This document shows, piece after piece, positions 10,701-20,523 of a DNA stretch of 64,000 nt (position 1 is its first letter; each line of letters opens with the position of its first letter). This DNA is from Bursaphelenchus xylophilus. Its lineage: Eukaryota > Nematoda > Chromadorea > Rhabditida > Aphelenchoididae. Under the pieces are notes generated by a model. It worked only from the letters and a program-made list of their open reading frames with translations, was not told the DNA's origin and ran no database searches. Position numbers and translations under genes: made by a program. Where the stretch lies: positions 6,133,501 through 6,197,500 of the forward strand of contig CAJFCV020000005.1 in the NCBI GenBank assembly GCA_904066235.2, written 5' to 3'.

Positions 10701-11426
10701 CTCAGCCGAGATATCCAAAAGATTCTTTTCGCAGGAGAAAGAAGATTGGATTTGCCCAAAATTTTCTTTTTTATGCTTATCAAGCGTTCGGCGAAGACAT
10801 GGCGGACGCTTGCCATCTCGGCGGAGGCAATAACTCAGCTCCGGATAACGATGCAAAACTGGAGAATAGCTCAACACAACTCTTATGCTCTGAGTAACAT
10901 TCCCTGCTGGTTTCGTATCCCTCCAATCTTTCGCCGCTAATTTTTGGCTGAAGTTTATGTTAGCCAAAAAATTTGAACGCTTTCCGGAAGTTTCAGCATT
11001 GCAAAGCGTTTAAGATTGGTGTGATGACCAAAAAAAGTGCACAAAAGTCTCCGCAGAATACGCCATTTTCCGCATCGGCGGAGAATTTTTCGGGCAAAAA
11101 ACCTCCCATCTTCTGTCTCCTGCAGAAAGAATTTTTGGTCCGAGCGCTACATTTCTATTATTTTTTATGACATCGATTTCTTTCTGTATGATAAATAACT
11201 GACTGGATCCAATCTTCCTCGGGCTTTTGCTGGGCGGAGTAACCTCCGGGAGATCGACCATCCTGGCCACATCATCTGGAGCTTGGTCCGGGAATCTGGC
11301 CGTAAGGGTGTCCTTGTTACTCTCAGGTGTCAAATCTTCCTTCACATCGCCTGACTGACTTTGTGTGTTCCCTTCTTGATCGACATTATTCTCTTTTGCT
11401 GTTGGCTTTTCTTTTCGCGACCGCAT
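7714..11426 (-). CDS. SLC26 (SulP) anion transporter with STAS domain
   Basis: Clear exons: 10046-10437, 9775-9965, 9571-9738, 8952-9512, 8824-8919, 8523-8788, 8089-8489, 7714-7862; all phases agree. The membrane core has the SLC26 signature region SIPQGLAYGLLVGLKPTHGL, the long hydrophobic segments, and AFFGCFAGGSSLSRT in the second half. The STAS domain follows (VFRFDAPLYFANSELF, then FIIDCSSFPYIDLMGLEVL) with a charged insertion of about 90 residues between its two halves. Such proteins exchange sulfate, bicarbonate, chloride or oxalate at the plasma membrane. The N-terminus is uncertain: an exon ending at 10475 (RTPEYLRQKDNG) is supported, and a charged open frame from ATG 11426 may be the first exon, with a repeat-filled intron between about 10600 and 11200. 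The last intron contains a tRNA-like sequence. Confidence 0.88.
8013..8084 (-). tRNA. tRNA-Gln(TTG)-like sequence, probably degenerate
   Basis: Minus-strand sequence with an A-box-like TAGTATAGTGG, an anticodon arm TCGGG-TTTTGGA-TCCGA (loop of 7, anticodon TTG) and a B-box GGGTTCGACCC. The T stem has one mismatch (T-T), and the 3' acceptor strand TTGGCGG cannot pair with the 5' end GTGTGCA, so it is more likely a tRNA pseudogene or tRNA-derived insertion than an active gene. It lies in the last intron of the SLC26 gene, and its 5' end overlaps the splice donor gtgagt at 8088-8083. Confidence 0.5.
10630..11170. repeat. probable dispersed repeat in SLC26 5' intron
   Basis: Stretch open in several frames on both strands but with no recognisable protein. 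It has features shared with other intergenic patches of the window: gccgagatatcc near 10703 resembles ccgagatatgtcc near 32080, and ttagccaaaaaa near 10953 recurs near 13582. Probably a transposon-derived insertion; family unknown. Confidence 0.35.
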
Positions 11427-11517
11427 TCGGATGTTCAAAAGAGTGAAATAAAATAATTTGTACAGTATGATGTTGGTACTTCATATTTTTTTTTATTTTT
11501 CATTTTTGTAATCCAAG

Positions 11518-11986
11518 ATGGGTCAAGCTATCAGAATTCACAAGAAGAAGCAAATTGAAGAAAAAAACGAAGAAGATAAAGATACTTGCATACGGAACAA
11601 AATCAAAGAAGCGTAAGTTACAGTAACCCCAACTCGAATTATAGAACTGCAAACAATGTTGTTTATCAGCCGATCTATGTTGGATCCAGCACTGATACGC
11701 TGTCATCAGAGAACACAAGTAGCTCGTGTTTCTCCACACCCACCCAATATACAACAAGTACAATGTCAACAGGTAATAATAAATTATTTTTAACTACATA
11801 ATTTTTTGATGCCACGTTTTTGCAGATTTTTCCTTTCTTGACACCAATCATGACATCAGCGATCTTGAACTTTATCCACCAAAAGAAACCTTGGAAATTG
11901 ACCCAAACAAACCTCGGATCAGAATCTCCGAATGGGAAAAGATGACACAAGAATTCGATCTACGAGAACAGACAACGAATCAGTAA
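11518..11986 (+). CDS. small protein with possible N-myristoylation signal, 127 aa
   Basis: Three exons, 11518-11612, 11645-11772 and 11826-11986, the first intron being only 32 nt. The protein starts MGQAIRIHKKKQIEE, a fit to an N-myristoylation site (Gly2) followed by a basic membrane-binding stretch, then a Ser/Thr-rich middle (TLSSENTSSSCFSTPTQ) and an acidic C-terminal part (NHDISDLELYPPKE, PRIRISEWEKMTQEFDLRE). No known domain recognised. A role as a membrane-tethered adaptor is a guess from the N-terminus only. Confidence 0.65.
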
Positions 11987-12116
11987 ATAAACTATTTGTA
12001 TGACATGTACTTCCGTGAGAATTATGAGAAGATTAGGGACGAAAAGTTTTGGACTAGCCACTCTCAAAGCGCAAACAGAGACCGGAACTCTGATGATCTA
12101 ATGCGTTGAGTGACCA

Positions 12117-12124
12117 ATTGTTCG
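12117..12124 (+). promoter_or_regulatory. ATTGTTCG octamer upstream of Pro-rich member C
   Basis: ATTGTTCG about 100 nt upstream of the ATG at 12223, with ACCGGAAC near 12081. The octamer is shared with the promoters of the genes at 2327 and 4173. Confidence 0.4.
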
Positions 12125-12222
12125 TCCAAAGCGTGAAGATAAGTGTAGGGGGCGGCCAAAATTATTTAAAGAGTCTCCGCGAGATCCCAGGCATCGTCAG
12201 ATCCCAGTTGTCACCTCGGAAA

Positions 12223-13239
12223 ATGACGACGTCCTCTCGGCTCTCGACGTTGTAGGTTCCTTAATTCTTACTTTTATGACATTCCCATGTTTAATAACCC
12301 CTTAGATTTTATAGTATGTTACTCATCTCCGTCACTTCTACCTCAGCCCAATATGGTCGTTACGTCCTCGCGGGATATTCTTATGCGGCTTCTCCAGCTC
12401 TTGCTGGAGTTTCTTATGATCCCCGAACTCCGTATGTGGCATATTCCGCTGGGGTAGCAGCTGCACCAGCACCTTCCCTCTATGCTGCTCATCCAGCTCC
12501 TGCCTATGCAGCCCCAGTCCCGGCCTACCACTCCCCACCGCCTGCCCCTCCACCGGCAGCTTATGCACATCCTGCTTATGCTCCCCCACCACCTCCATCG
12601 TACGGCCCTCCAGCTCCACCAGCATATGGACCTCCAGCTTATGGTCCCCCTCCTCCACCGGCCTATGCACCACCCCCACCAGCCTATCATGCACCTCCCC
12701 CACCTCCGGCTGCCTATCCTCCTCCAGCTTATCACGCTGGCCTACCACCTCCTCCAGCCTACCACCCGGGACCAGCCCCACCACCATACCCAGCTCCCCC
12801 TCCACCAGCCTTCTCTCCACCCGGGCCCCCACCATATTTCTCCCCTCCCCCACCACCTTCTCCCATTGCTCTTCCATTCTCACCACCTCTTCCGCTAGCT
12901 GTTCCAGTCCCATTAGCAGCTCCAGCTTATATTTGTAAAATGGCGTCTTGCAAGAAGCCTCAACCTCAACCACCAAATGTAATCATCAAGCTAGACACAA
13001 GCTCGACTGGAAAGTCCTCTTCTCCATCAATGAATCAGCCAATGAATCCATCGCTCAATCCACCCGTAAATGGAATGGGAGGAATGAATGTAAGATCGAT
13101 GGGAGACATGGGAAATGGCGGTGCTATGCGATCGCCTCCTATGGGCAACAACAACCGACAGATGAATCCTTCGGGAATGGGCGGTAATGGTAATAGAAAC
13201 GGATGTGCGGGCTCCAATCAGAAATCCGGTGGATGCTAA
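12223..13239 (+). CDS. secreted Pro/Tyr-rich protein, family member C
   Basis: Two exons: 12223-12251 and from 12315 (or 12306; both acceptors are in frame) to 13239, about 317 residues. The signal peptide ends ...LLISVTSTSA and the mature protein begins QYGRYVLAGYSYAASPALAG, related to the GRYFATAP/GRYYATAP motif of the genes at 2327 and 3667. A region of about 150 residues of PPPPAY, PPAYHA and PPPSY repeats follows, then VYICKMASCKK-type cysteines (ICKMASCKKPQ) and a Met/Asn/Gly-rich C-terminus (MNQPMNPSLNPPVNGMG) with a terminal Cys. PPAY-rich, Tyr-containing sequence suggests an extracellular, perhaps Tyr-cross-linked, cuticle component (inference). Confidence 0.75.
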
Positions 13240-13785
13240 AACACCGTCGTTAATTGTCTGTATATATTGACAAGGATGCTCGTAATAAACTAATAAATAA
13301 GTATTTACCAAGTCTTCCTCTAAAGTCATAAGTTTCAGTTTGAGAATGAAATCAACGTGAAGTGCCGTAATGGCTAAAAATGAAGTACCAGTTGAAGGTT
13401 GAACCAATATCCTATAAATCTACCATGATACACTCTACGCTTTCGACCCATAAAAAGGGTTACAGATCATCGAAATTAACTTTCTTTATCCAACGTTTGA
13501 AAAATTAATTTTCCGATTTTTGCACAACGCCAAGACTTTTTGGCACTTATAAATTTGGCCGTGGTGGGACAAACCAAAATTAGCCAAAAAAAAACGACGT
13601 GCGCCGAAAAATTCCGTCGAACACGAAGAAAGTTCCCTCTACCCAATTTACATACTCCGCACAATTCTTTCAGCTCATCCCAATTTCCATGAAGCTATTT
13701 TTTTCAAGAATATTGTAATAGATTCTCCGATAGAACGTATCTGGATCGATTTTTTTGGCTTTGTTAGCCTTCAATTTTCGTAACA
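13240..13785. repeat. intergenic with repeat-like patch
   Basis: The patch 13490-13640 contains ttagccaaaaaaaaacg and cgccgaaaaattccgtcg, resembling parts of 10950-11100. No protein can be supported; probably old transposon debris. Confidence 0.35.
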
Positions 13786-14771
13786 ATGAGTAAAAAGGTA
13801 AGAGATAATTTCGAGTTAAAGGTGTTTCGTTAGACATCTCCGGAAGAAGAGTTGGAAAAACAATACAGGGAATACAAAGCCCAATTTGAGAAATGGAGGG
13901 AAGCAAACAGGTAGGTTCTTGTTATCATCAACATAATATTTTCAGGGGTTCCGAAGGATCAGAAGGTTATATTCAATACGTTAAACAGTTCGAGAAATGG
14001 GAACGAGACGTGGAAGCGAGGAGGCGATCTGTAAGAGCAAAATCTGAGCAAGAAAGACGACAACAAGCTTTGCAAGAGCAACAGAAGCAACATAATGAAG
14101 AAGGTGAGTTTATTAAATGGAGTTTTAGTATTTTTAGAAGCCGCAGCCAAATATGCTGAGCAACAAAAAAGTTATATGGCCATGCATCAAAAGGCGATGC
14201 TGGAAGAAGAACGGCAACGGCAACAACGACAGAACCCAGCACAGGCTCAAGGCCATGCGGATGAAACAAGTGAGTAAAGTATGATATTAATTTATACCTA
14301 AAATTTGGAATTTTAGTAAAAAGAGGTCCTCACATTCAAGCAGAACCTCAGCCCTTGTTTTCTACGCAGAATGTTCAACGGTCTGCTCTTTGGGGTCCGG
14401 ATGGTGCAGATTTTCCTCCAACAGATCCTATGTCTATTCGATGGGGAATCAGAGCGGCTCCACCCAACTTCAAAGTAATGTATGAACCTCCACCGAGCAA
14501 TGTTCCAATTAACCCATCGTGGTATTTGATGAAGAAGATGGAGGATCAAGGGCTTTTCTACGGATATAATGTGAATTTGAATGGGGTCCCGGAGATTTCT
14601 TCAGAAGGAATTCCGCCATCGTTATTCAATGCAGTTAAAGATGGTCCCGAAGGAACGATCTTGCCAATTACAACCTCTGGAGGCCAGGCTTTTCCACCAC
14701 CGATGAATCGATCTCTTAACGTCCCTCCGCCACCGACAGACTTTTCGGTTCCGCCGCCTGGTCTAGTATAA
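13786..14771 (+). CDS. Gln/Pro-rich protein with KFEKW-type repeats, 277 aa
   Basis: Five exons: 13786-13797, 13834-13910, 13946-14103, 14138-14269, 14317-14771. The N-terminal half is predicted helical and highly charged, with two related segments QYREYKAQFEKWREAN and YIQYVKQFEKWERDVE, then long Gln/Arg/Glu runs (SEQERRQQALQEQQKQ). The C-terminal half is Pro-rich with a compact non-repetitive block (NVQRSALWGPDGADFPPTD, PSWYLMKKMEDQGLFYG). This layout recalls nuclear RNA-processing cofactors such as YLPM1, but I cannot claim homology. No signal peptide. The stop lies 145 nt before the MGME1-like gene on the same strand, so the two may be co-transcribed. Confidence 0.7.
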
Positions 14772-14916
14772 AATATAATAAATAAGCGTATAAATGAGAT
14801 TAAGCCAAGCCATACGAGTATCGTTTATTGTTAACATTAACTAATTGATCTTATCTGATTATTTAACGGATTTTGTTAATTAAAATTCTCTTGAAGTGTC
14901 TGCATTGATGTTATAG

Positions 14917-16010
14917 ATGACTTTATTCAAGCAGATTAGATATGGGACTCCGTTCTTCCCAATGACGGTCACCAGAATATTGCCATCCTTTCCTCCTAAC
15001 TCGTTTTTTTCGATTACTGACCCCGAATCATCTAAAGTGAAAGAAATGGATATCATGGTAATCATCTTCAACTTTAAATTACCCTTTAGGGCCCTCGATC
15101 TTCTGAATCTATCCTAAAAACAGTTGGTGTTCCGTCAGTCTCTGTCATAGTGGGTTGCACAGAATCCATGCAGAATCTGTATCGATGGCAACAACAACTT
15201 ATCTACAAGATGGGAAGAGCTGGTTTCTCCCAGTATATGACAAGGCGAATGAGGATTGGGACCCGTTTTCATAGCGTGGTAGAGGCTTTACTCAAAGAAT
15301 TGAAGGTTCACGGGGAAATAAGGTCTACTCCGGAAGAGATCTTAGCATCAGTAAGGCAGAATTAACTTTAAGAAAGATGGTGATGACTCTGTTGTTGATG
15401 GATTAATTTTTAGAAACCAAATTGGAGCGAACTGTCGGGGGAACTGACTCCTTATTTTACCGGCCTGCTCCCATTTTTGAAGAGCTTGAATCCCAATCCG
15501 AATATTATCCTGGAAGGAAAAGTAGATAATCCTTTTCTTTGTTTCAAAGGCCGGTTTGATGCAATTGTGGAGATTGAGTAAGTAACTTGTATTAATGATG
15601 ACATCGGTTTAGTGGAGAGTTGACCTTGGTAGATTGGAAAACTATCAATAAGGAGTCCGTTAAGAGCAACAACCTGACTGCTCAAACTCCAGAAGATCTC
15701 TATACGAATCCCTTACAATTGGCCGCATATGTTTCAGCTGTGAATGCATGTTCCTTATATTCAGATCTTCCTCGAATTCAGAAAGCTGCCATTGTTTTGG
15801 CTTATGAGAACCGAGATACGGTAGAAGTGGTTAAAATGGATTTGGAAAGCATACAAGTAAGTACGGATCGGTAGTTTGTGATATGTTCAGGGTCATTTCA
15901 AAGAATTCTTGAGTCGAGTCAACAGATTCTGGTGGGATGTTGAACATAAACCTGAAAAAGGGGGACTTCTCAACTTCGTTCACAATCCTAAAGTAGAACA
16001 GGCGACATAG
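14917..16010 (+). CDS. MGME1: MGME1-like mitochondrial genome maintenance exonuclease
   Basis: Five exons, 14917-15057, 15090-15350, 15414-15577, 15613-15856, 15891-16010, give 309 residues. MGME1 is a PD-(D/E)XK single-strand DNA nuclease that trims mitochondrial DNA ends. Visible family features: LYRWQQQLIYKMGRAGF near residue 85, GTRFHSVVEALL, then GRFDAIVEIDG followed by the catalytic block LTLVDWKT (Asp and Lys of the DWK motif) and NPLQLAAY (the conserved Q and Y that bind DNA). The basic N-terminus MTLFKQIRYG fits mitochondrial import. Length is close to the roughly 340 residues of the human enzyme. It follows the preceding gene by 145 nt. Confidence 0.87.
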
Positions 16011-16221
16011 ACGAAAGAAACTCTTCATAAGAAGGGTTTTGTTTTTAATACCGTAACCTTCATTTATCAATAATAAACGTAACCAGAAATTAGGGGCTCT
16101 TTCGGTACTTTGACTTTTTATTATTACTTTTGAATTTTATAAACGAAATCGACCGCTATTTTTCGACCAATCAGCGCTCGAATTAGAGTCTTCATACAGA
16201 CAGACGGAAAATAGGCAAAAC

Positions 16222-17285
16222 ATGTATGTCTGCATTCTCTTCCTTACTATTCTCGCATCTTATTTACACGAACGAGCCATCGCCCGGATGCCCATCTTTA
16301 CGAAACCTGGCAGCTGTTATAAAGACCAATCTGATTTCCATGAGGCCTTCCCGGATCACCTGTCCCAATCCAAGTGCGTGCTAAGTGGAAGGAGCACGTG
16401 TGTCCTGGAAACGTTCTTTAAAGAACGTCAGGGTATCGGTTATCAGGTTACAAACAGCCAGTTTGTTCAGATGAGTCGCTTATTTCAGCCAGATTATTCG
16501 AGTGTTTCTTCTTCCTATCGACCGTCTTTCCGGTCACTTTTCTCTACTCCAACATCATCTTATGGCTCAGCGCATAGCCCGTCCTATAACCCATCATATG
16601 GAGGGCTGAACAGAAACAGTAAAGCCCTCCCTTACACCAGACCTTGGAATGGGTTCAACTCCGTCGTAGCCATCCATCCAAGTCAGTTGAGACAACGCAA
16701 GTATAGAAGATATACTTTTGATGAGAATGCCTTCAAAAAACCACAAGAGTTTGTCAGAGTAAGAAGAGTGTCGAGTACGGCATGGGAAACACCAAAGTAA
16801 GTAATAAATAGCTAAGTAATCCAGTACGACGTTTACTATATTTTCAGCAGCAAAGATAGCAATGTGCAATTCGCTAAGGTGGTGGACAACGACAATTTCT
16901 TCAGAGTCAAGATTGATTTGAACATGTTTGAAATGTTCGAAAAAGAAGAAATCGATGTAAGTCCTCAAAACAATCACTAAAAATAACAGGTAAACGTTTA
17001 TGGGTATGATATTCAAATATACGGAGAGAAAGAAAACCCGATTAATCCAAATCGCCCGCTCAGAATTCTAAATCGCCAATATCGCCTACCAGACGATGTA
17101 GACTTGAAGACTGTAAATTTGCAGAGAAAAGCGACGGAAGTAGATGTAGACGCCAAAAAGGTAACGGAACAATAATAAAAAAAATATTACTTTAGATACC
17201 ACTGAATTATGGCGGTCCTATTGCTCTTCGCGTCACAGATGTTACCGCCGGAGGGCAGAAAGTGGAACAAGTCCATGGATTCTAA
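16222..17285 (+). CDS. secreted protein with HSP20/alpha-crystallin-like domain, 314 aa
   Basis: Four exons, 16222-16796, 16848-16956, 16990-17160, 17196-17285, with matching phases. Signal peptide MYVCILFLTILASYLHERAIA. Residues 20-70 contain four cysteines (GSCYKDQ, SKCVLSG, STCVLET). A Ser/Tyr-rich linker follows (SSYRPSFRSLFSTPTSSYG). The C-terminal part reads FRVKIDLNMFEMFEKEEIDV, NVYGYDIQIYGEKE, then RQYRLPDDVDLKTVNLQ and IALRV, the order of strands and the 'R-Y-LP-DVD' signature of small heat-shock proteins. Small HSPs are normally cytosolic, so secretion is unusual. The chaperone function itself is inferred; the domain is divergent and lacks a clear IXI tail motif. Confidence 0.72.
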
Positions 17286-17369
17286 CAATACAGCCATTCA
17301 TATAATTTAAACCCTTTACCTCCGAATAAAATTATTCATGAAAAAATTAGTTGATGTACATGAGGGAGA

Positions 17370-17770
17370 TCAATGGCCATACCGCTGGAACTCCCATTCT
17401 CTGTTATCCAGGGGACAAACCTGGCGAGTCTTCAGCCAGCGGGAAATGCAATGGAAATGGAAGGCATGGTTACAAACTCCCCATGCGACAGTACAGTCCG
17501 TACTGTTACTCGCTGCCTACAAATAAAACAATACGTAATCCTTATCTAAAAACGAAAAAGTCAAACTACCTGATTTGCTTGGCATTCAATGCACTGATCC
17601 ATGATATGATTCCGGCAGATGGCACAGGTATCCACAACCATATCCCATGACCACAGAGCCACGGCATTCCATTTCTTCACCTAAACAGAGCAAACGTGGC
17701 TAAAATAATATCAGCCTACCTCAAACCTTTTCTTGGATCCTTCATCAACCTCCATGCTTTCGTTACTCAT
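17370..17770 (-). CDS. RBX1: RBX1/ROC1 RING-box protein
   Basis: Three exons, 17720-17770, 17570-17680 and 17516-17370, give 102 residues, close to human RBX1 (108). RBX1 is the RING subunit of cullin-RING ubiquitin ligases, recruiting the E2 enzyme. The N-terminal strand that inserts into the cullin ([18 protein letters not shown]) is conserved, followed by the RING-H2 ligands: [38 protein letters not shown] and [15 protein letters not shown]. All expected Cys and His ligands are present. It is convergent with the HSP20-like gene (84 nt between stops). Confidence 0.96.
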
Positions 17771-18201
17771 GTTAGAATGGGAGGTTCACCGAGTTATTCA
17801 CCAAGAAATATTTTCTGCAAAATAGTTTTTTTGCTGACAAAATTACGAAATGCCACAACATGTTGCAGAGTGTCACTATTGACTCTAACCCAAGGGTGGA
17901 CGACAAGTCGAACTATGAAACCAAAATTAATGATGAATAAAGTCAGCTTTTGATATTGAAGTGCCATCAAGGTTGTCAGCATTTGTATAAATTGTAAAAT
18001 TGGTGTTTCAAAAGTTTGATTTCGTAGAGGCCTAGAGGTAATCAGAAAAAATACAGTAATGGTCGGTTACGAATGACTGAACGTTAAACTATATTTTGAG
18101 AACACGGTGTGTATTGTGCTAAACAGGAAACAAAGATCATCCCTTATCAGATTTTGTGAAGGGTGTTTTCTTTTATTTTCATTCCTTTTCTTCTTTGTAA
18201 A
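17771..18201. promoter_or_regulatory. divergent intergenic region, RBX1 / MOCS1
   Basis: About 430 bp, A+T-rich, between two divergent start codons. It must contain both promoters. No TATA box or coding sequence stands out. Confidence 0.35.
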
Positions 18202-19546
18202 ATGCGGAGATTTGGAAGATTTTTCTGCGATTCTGTAGCTTCGAAGACAGCAACAGCCCCTCAGAATCACGCATTGGTTGACTCTTTTGGTCGATTTCAC
18301 AGTTACCTTCGTATTTCTCTGACCGAGAAGTGCAATTTGAGATGTAAGTTTAAATTTTTTATATTATCTATCAAAATTTAGGTACCTATTGTATGCCAGA
18401 AGATGGAGTAGAGCTTACTCCTACACAAAAATTACTGACTAAAGACGAGATTATAAAACTGGTAAAACTTTTTGCTCAAAATGGAGTCGATAAAGTTAGA
18501 CTGACAGGTGGAGAACCGACAATCAGAAGAGACTTGGAGGAAATAATAAGAGAAATAAGGGAAACAAACATGATAAAGGAGATCGGAATCACTTCAAATG
18601 GGATTGTACTGAAAAGAAAGCTCAAGAATCTTGTGGATGCAGGATTAAATCGGATAAATCTGAGTTTGGATACATTAGATGAGAACAAGTACATGATAAT
18701 TACAAGAAGGAATGGATTCAAGAAAGTCATGGAGGCCATCGAAGAAGCGTTGCCTCTATTTGACCGAGTCAAGTTGAATTGTGTGGTGACCCGGGGAGTA
18801 AATGACATGGAAGTTGTCGATTTTGTGGAGATGACTAGGGATAAAGTAAGGTGTCTAGTGTATTATAATTTTTTTTAGAACCTGGACATTCGTTTTATCG
18901 AATACATGCCCTTTGGGGGGAATAATTTCAATTCGAAGAAGATGGTCTCCTTCAAAGAAATGATGATCGGCATCTCTAAGAAATACGATCAAGTGATCAG
19001 ATTGAAAGATAAACCAAATGATACTAGTAAAGTAAGTTGCGATAAGTGTTGTCATTTCTGAATATAGGCATTCCAAGTCAATGGATTTAAAGGTCAATTT
19101 GGGTTCATAACATCCATGTCCACTCCATTCTGTAGTACTTGTAATCGACTTCGAATCACCGCCGACGGTAATCTCAAGGTCAGAGATAACTACTATTTAA
19201 TGTTTTTATAACTTTAGGTATGTCTTCACGGAAATACAGAAGTCAGTCTGAGAGATTGCCTGAGGGCAGGAGCTTCGGACGAGGAGATTCTGGAGGTGAT
19301 TGGGGCGGCAGTATTCAAAAAGAAGGCCGCTCATGCCGGTAAGGGACTAGTTCTATTCATGCTTTTTTTAATGATAATATAGGGCGTGTGTGTGCTACTT
19401 CAGTTCCGCACAAAACCTTGATTTCTTGTCTGTGAGCCCGCTAGACAAGAAATGAGAAATTTTTGTCTATGTGATATTGTATTTTTTCAGGCATGGAGGT
19501 CCTCGCCAAACAGCCAAACCGTCCAATGATTACAATTGGGGGCTAA
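18202..19546 (+). CDS. MOCS1: MOCS1A: GTP 3',8-cyclase (MoaA), molybdenum cofactor synthesis
   Basis: Six exons: 18202-18343, 18382-18845, 18879-19031, 19068-19178, 19218-19338, 19491-19546; 348 residues. A radical SAM enzyme that turns GTP into the 3',8-cyclised precursor of molybdopterin in mitochondria; the basic N-terminus ([15 protein letters not shown]) fits import. The radical SAM cluster EKCNLRCTYCMP spans exons 1-2 (CxxxCxxC), [14 protein letters not shown] follows, and the C-terminal cluster is [15 protein letters not shown] with the third Cys in KVCLHG. The last exon ends MITIGG and a stop: the C-terminal Gly-Gly is essential for activity in this family. The penultimate exon ends in phase 1, which also matches the MoaC-type exon at 19947. 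Confidence 0.95.
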
Positions 19547-19619
19547 TGTTAGATACTAATAGTAAGTGATAGACATTGCTCTCGGACCCGCCCGCGGCCG
19601 GAGGGGGTCGAATTGGCCC

Positions 19620-19651
19620 CTGACTTCCATCGTGGGCCCGATGGAAGTCAG
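19620..19651. repeat. perfect 13-bp inverted repeat (hairpin) in MOCS1
   Basis: CTGACTTCCATCG at 19620-19632 and its exact complement at 19639-19651, separated by 6 nt, in G+C-rich sequence between the MOCS1A stop and the MoaC-type exons. The transcript could form a stable stem here. Confidence 0.75.
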
Positions 19652-19946
19652 GCACGGCCCGGTTAGGCCCGCTAGTGTATTCTACCATAACCAAAATTGG
19701 TAAACTAGCCAAACACTCCAAAAAATTTTAAAAAATAAAAAACGGCTGCTAATTCAACACGCATTTACTTTGAACATCATTTGGTACGTTTTAAATAATT
19801 TTCCCTGGACTTTATCAACTTTTTTACTATTATAAAATTTTTTGCTAGTAGTTCAATTTCCCGGGCCGGCCCGTTTAAAATTTTCTTTGGCTTGTGCCGG
19901 GAGTCATGTCTAGTAAGATACGACCTTTACTTTTATTCCGCTTTAG

Positions 19947-20523
19947 AAAGTTTATTTGTCTCCACCAGACTTTACTCTACGATTAAATTAAGTCATATTG
20001 ATTTGGATGGAAAGGCTTCGATGGTTGATGTGTCTGAGAAAAAGTCGACTTTTAGAACGGCGAGGGCTTCGGGGAAGGTTGTCGTAAGTGTAATGTCATC
20101 ATTTATTGTTATTTTGTAAAGGTCACTACTGAAATAATGGAAGAGATCAAAGCGAATAGGATGAAGAAGGGGGATGTTCTGGCCACAGCTAGAATTGCTG
20201 GTATAATGGGAGCCAAGAAGACCCCCGATCTCATTCCTTTATGTCATCAGCTGAATCTGACCAATATTAAGATCGATTTCGATCTCAGAGAGGTAATCTA
20301 TTTTGCCGCGCATAATATGAATTTCTAGAATACAATTGTCATCACCTCTGAATGTCGCTGCAAAGGAGAGACTGGAGTTGAAATGGAGGCCTTGACTGCA
20401 GTTTCCATCGCCGCCCTTACTGTTTATGACATGTGTAAAGCCCTCGGGTACGACATCCTTATATCGGATATCAAATTGATCTCAAAAACTGGTGGAAAAT
20501 CGGATCTCAATCTCCAAATCTAA
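19947..20523 (+). CDS. MOCS1: MOCS1B: cyclic pyranopterin monophosphate synthase (MoaC)
   Basis: Three exons, 19947-20083, 20122-20292, 20329-20523, about 167 residues. MoaC converts the 3',8-cyclised GTP to cyclic pyranopterin monophosphate. Family landmarks: [36 protein letters not shown] and [20 protein letters not shown]. No good ATG precedes SHID; the first exon begins at a phase-1 acceptor (ccgctttag). It can therefore be joined in frame to the phase-1 donor at 19338 to give a MoaA-MoaC fusion of 497 residues, or follow the MOCS1A stop in a two-cistron message through the donor after the stop (gtaagtg near 19563). Both arrangements are known for animal MOCS1. Confidence 0.92.

Noticed and set aside
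10461..10967. 168-residue minus-strand frame upstream of the SLC26 core
   Set aside because: Only the end (to 10475) is accepted as exon. The rest overlaps open plus-strand frames and repeat-like sequence.
12338..12976. Minus-strand frames opposite the Pro/Tyr-rich gene
   Set aside because: Same reason: low-complexity repeats keep the antisense frames open.
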